Shown piece after piece: positions 62,882 through 64,000 of a stretch of DNA of 64,000 nucleotides. Both the position numbers and the translations under genes were made by a program. The stretch's first letter is position 1. Each line of letters begins with the position of its first letter. The notes beneath the pieces were generated by a model, which made no database searches, was not told the origin of the DNA, and saw nothing but the letters and a program-made list of their open reading frames with translations. The DNA is from JAYYZW01 sp965217605 (GTDB taxonomy: Bacteria; Pseudomonadota; Gammaproteobacteria; Ga0077536), in NCBI GenBank assembly GCA_965217605.1, contig CBDCJB010000002.1:1-64000 (forward strand). Direction: 5' to 3'.

Positions 62882-63061
62882 AATTAACGCAACCCCTTAC
62901 GACGCATATTTATAAGAGCATGTAGCCCCCCAGCGATAGCGAACTACACGATCAAACAGAAAGTTACCTTTTGCGTTCGGGGTGACGCACTCGGGTTTGA
63001 ATGCTAAGGTCCTTAATGGACTTCCGTTAGTAGTTCAGAGTAATCGCAGAAGGGCCGGTAC

Positions 63062-64000
63062 GTGACGACCTGTGACGACCCTCACGTCGAATTCGAGGAC
63101 ATTGTCAAGAGCTACGACGGCCGCATCATGGCCGTTCAGGAGTTCGGTCTGGCGGTGCACCGGGGAGAGTTCCTGAGCCTGCTCGGGCCTTCCGGCTCCG
63201 GAAAGACCACTTGCCTGATGATGCTCGCCGGGTTCGAGAGCCCTACTTCGGGGACGATCCGCATCGGCGGTCGGTCGGTGCACGCGTTGCCGCCCCGCAA
63301 GCGGGGGATTGGTATGGTGTTCCAGGACTACGCTCTCTTTCCGCACATGACGGTGGAGGACAACCTCGCCTTCCCGCTGGATGTGCGCGGCATCCCCCAA
63401 GCGCAGCGACGGGAGAGGGTGCAACGCACGCTCCGGCTGGTCCGCCTGGAGGGCTTTCAGAACCGGTGGCCGGGCCAGCTCTCCGGAGGGCAGCGGCAGC
63501 GCGTAGCGATCGCCCGGGCCTTGGTCTTCGAACCGGACCTAGTGCTGATGGACGAACCTCTGGGCGCCCTCGACCGGCATCTGCGTGAGGAGATGCAGTA
63601 CGAGATCCGGCGTATCCACCGCACTCTCGGAGTGACCATCGTCTACGTAACCCACGACCAGCAGGAAGCGATGGTCATGTCGGACCGTATCGCCGTGCTG
63701 CGCGATGGCAGGATCGAGCAGGTTGCGGCGCCGGAAGCGCTCTACGAGGAGCCGGAGCGATCGTTCGTGGCGCGTTTCATCGGCGAGAACAACCGCCTGC
63801 ATGGACGCATCGTCTCGATTAACAAGGACATCTGCGATGTGAAGGTGGGCGAGCACATCGTACGGGGGTTGCTCATCGCGCCCTGCGAGCCCGGCGATGC
63901 CACCACCCTCTCGATCCGGCCTGAGCGGGTCGCGGTCGCGCCCGAGCCGGGTATGTACACCAACGAGTTCGACGCGAAGATTCAGGACATCACCTTCGTG
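63062..64000 (+). CDS. ABC transporter ATP-binding protein, PotA-like (3' partial)
   Basis: ATPase of a polyamine/iron/2-aminoethylphosphonate-type importer. GTG start (MTTCDDPHVEFEDIVKSYDG). Walker A LLGPSGSGKTT, Q-loop GMVFQDYALFPHMTVEDNL, signature LSGGQRQRVAIARAL, Walker B LVLMDEPLGALD, switch VTHDQ, and a C-terminal TOBE-like domain beginning ENNRLHGRIVSI. The frame is open to the right window edge. Permease and binding-protein genes should follow. Assignment to spermidine/putrescine is by family resemblance only. Confidence 0.9.
   Translation, partial: MTTCDDPHVEFEDIVKSYDGRIMAVQEFGLAVHRGEFLSLLGPSGSGKTTCLMMLAGFESPTSGTIRIGGRSVHALPPRKRGIGMVFQDYALFPHMTVEDNLAFPLDVRGIPQAQRRERVQRTLRLVRLEGFQNRWPGQLSGGQRQRVAIARALVFEPDLVLMDEPLGALDRHLREEMQYEIRRIHRTLGVTIVYVTHDQQEAMVMSDRIAVLRDGRIEQVAAPEALYEEPERSFVARFIGENNRLHGRIVSINKDICDVKVGEHIVRGLLIAPCEPGDATTLSIRPERVAVAPEPGMYTNEFDAKIQDITFV

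Overview
The window looks like a chromosomal piece of a gammaproteobacterium with moderately high GC. Signs of this are a MotC/MotD-type flagellar stator pair followed by a DUF2802 gene, CreA, HflK/HflC, a PspA-YjfI-YjfK-DUF350 cluster, and integron attC sites of the chromosomal repeat type. Its main feature is an extreme load of insertion sequences. I count about 23 whole or partial copies of one IS6-family element, two pairs of IS10-like IS4-family elements, IS1380 and IS3 copies, and fragments of IS110, IS21 and IS1595 elements. Many genes next to these elements are cut short. No full-length IS6 copy I checked has a matching 8-bp target duplication, so the block has probably been reshuffled by recombination between copies.

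Layout. 1-2.2 kb: end of a flagellar cluster (stator pair, a small coupled gene, DUF2802), cut by an IS10-like element. 3.7-5.2 kb: tRNA-Ser(GGA) with a remnant of a PLD/helicase-type gene. 5.4-16.2 kb: a STAS protein, a site-2 protease, a broken ParDE pair, an SRAP protein, CreA and a DUF6880 protein, all separated by IS6 copies. 16.2-25.9 kb: nested mobile DNA. An IS1380 element sits in an IS6 copy and itself carries a 446-bp one-gene cassette with long terminal inverted repeats. Next to it a 6.6-kb composite transposon bounded by two different IS10-like elements carries four integron gene cassettes and is inserted in another IS6 copy with a perfect 9-bp duplication. 25.9-32.2 kb: VOC protein, cytochrome c, SnoaL-like protein, an unknown protein, a truncated DUF924 protein and more IS6.

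32.2-40.1 kb is the best preserved functional unit. AdoMet decarboxylase, an M50 peptidase remnant and a DUF6471 protein are divergent from a seven-gene operon: membrane-anchored aminopropyltransferase, DUF2170, PspA/IM30 protein, DUF2491, K+-channel-like protein, a lipoprotein and DUF350. It joins polyamine synthesis to a membrane-stress-like module. 41.7-43.8 kb: HflK/HflC. 44.6-49.2 kb: a Tat-exported ferredoxin-like aldo/keto reductase with larB-larE-larC (nickel-pincer nucleotide synthesis), flanked by two apparently identical IS6 copies in inverted orientation. 50.3-54.8 kb: ammonium transporter, a second STAS protein and a HAMP-SpoIIE phosphatase.

55-64 kb: GPP34 protein, remnants of a HEPN-domain protein, DUF2971 and IS3/IS21 elements, an RsbW-like kinase with a decayed SpoIIE phosphatase, and the start of a PotA-like ABC ATPase. 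The two STAS proteins, the kinase and the two phosphatases are the parts of a partner-switching circuit, scattered over 57 kb.
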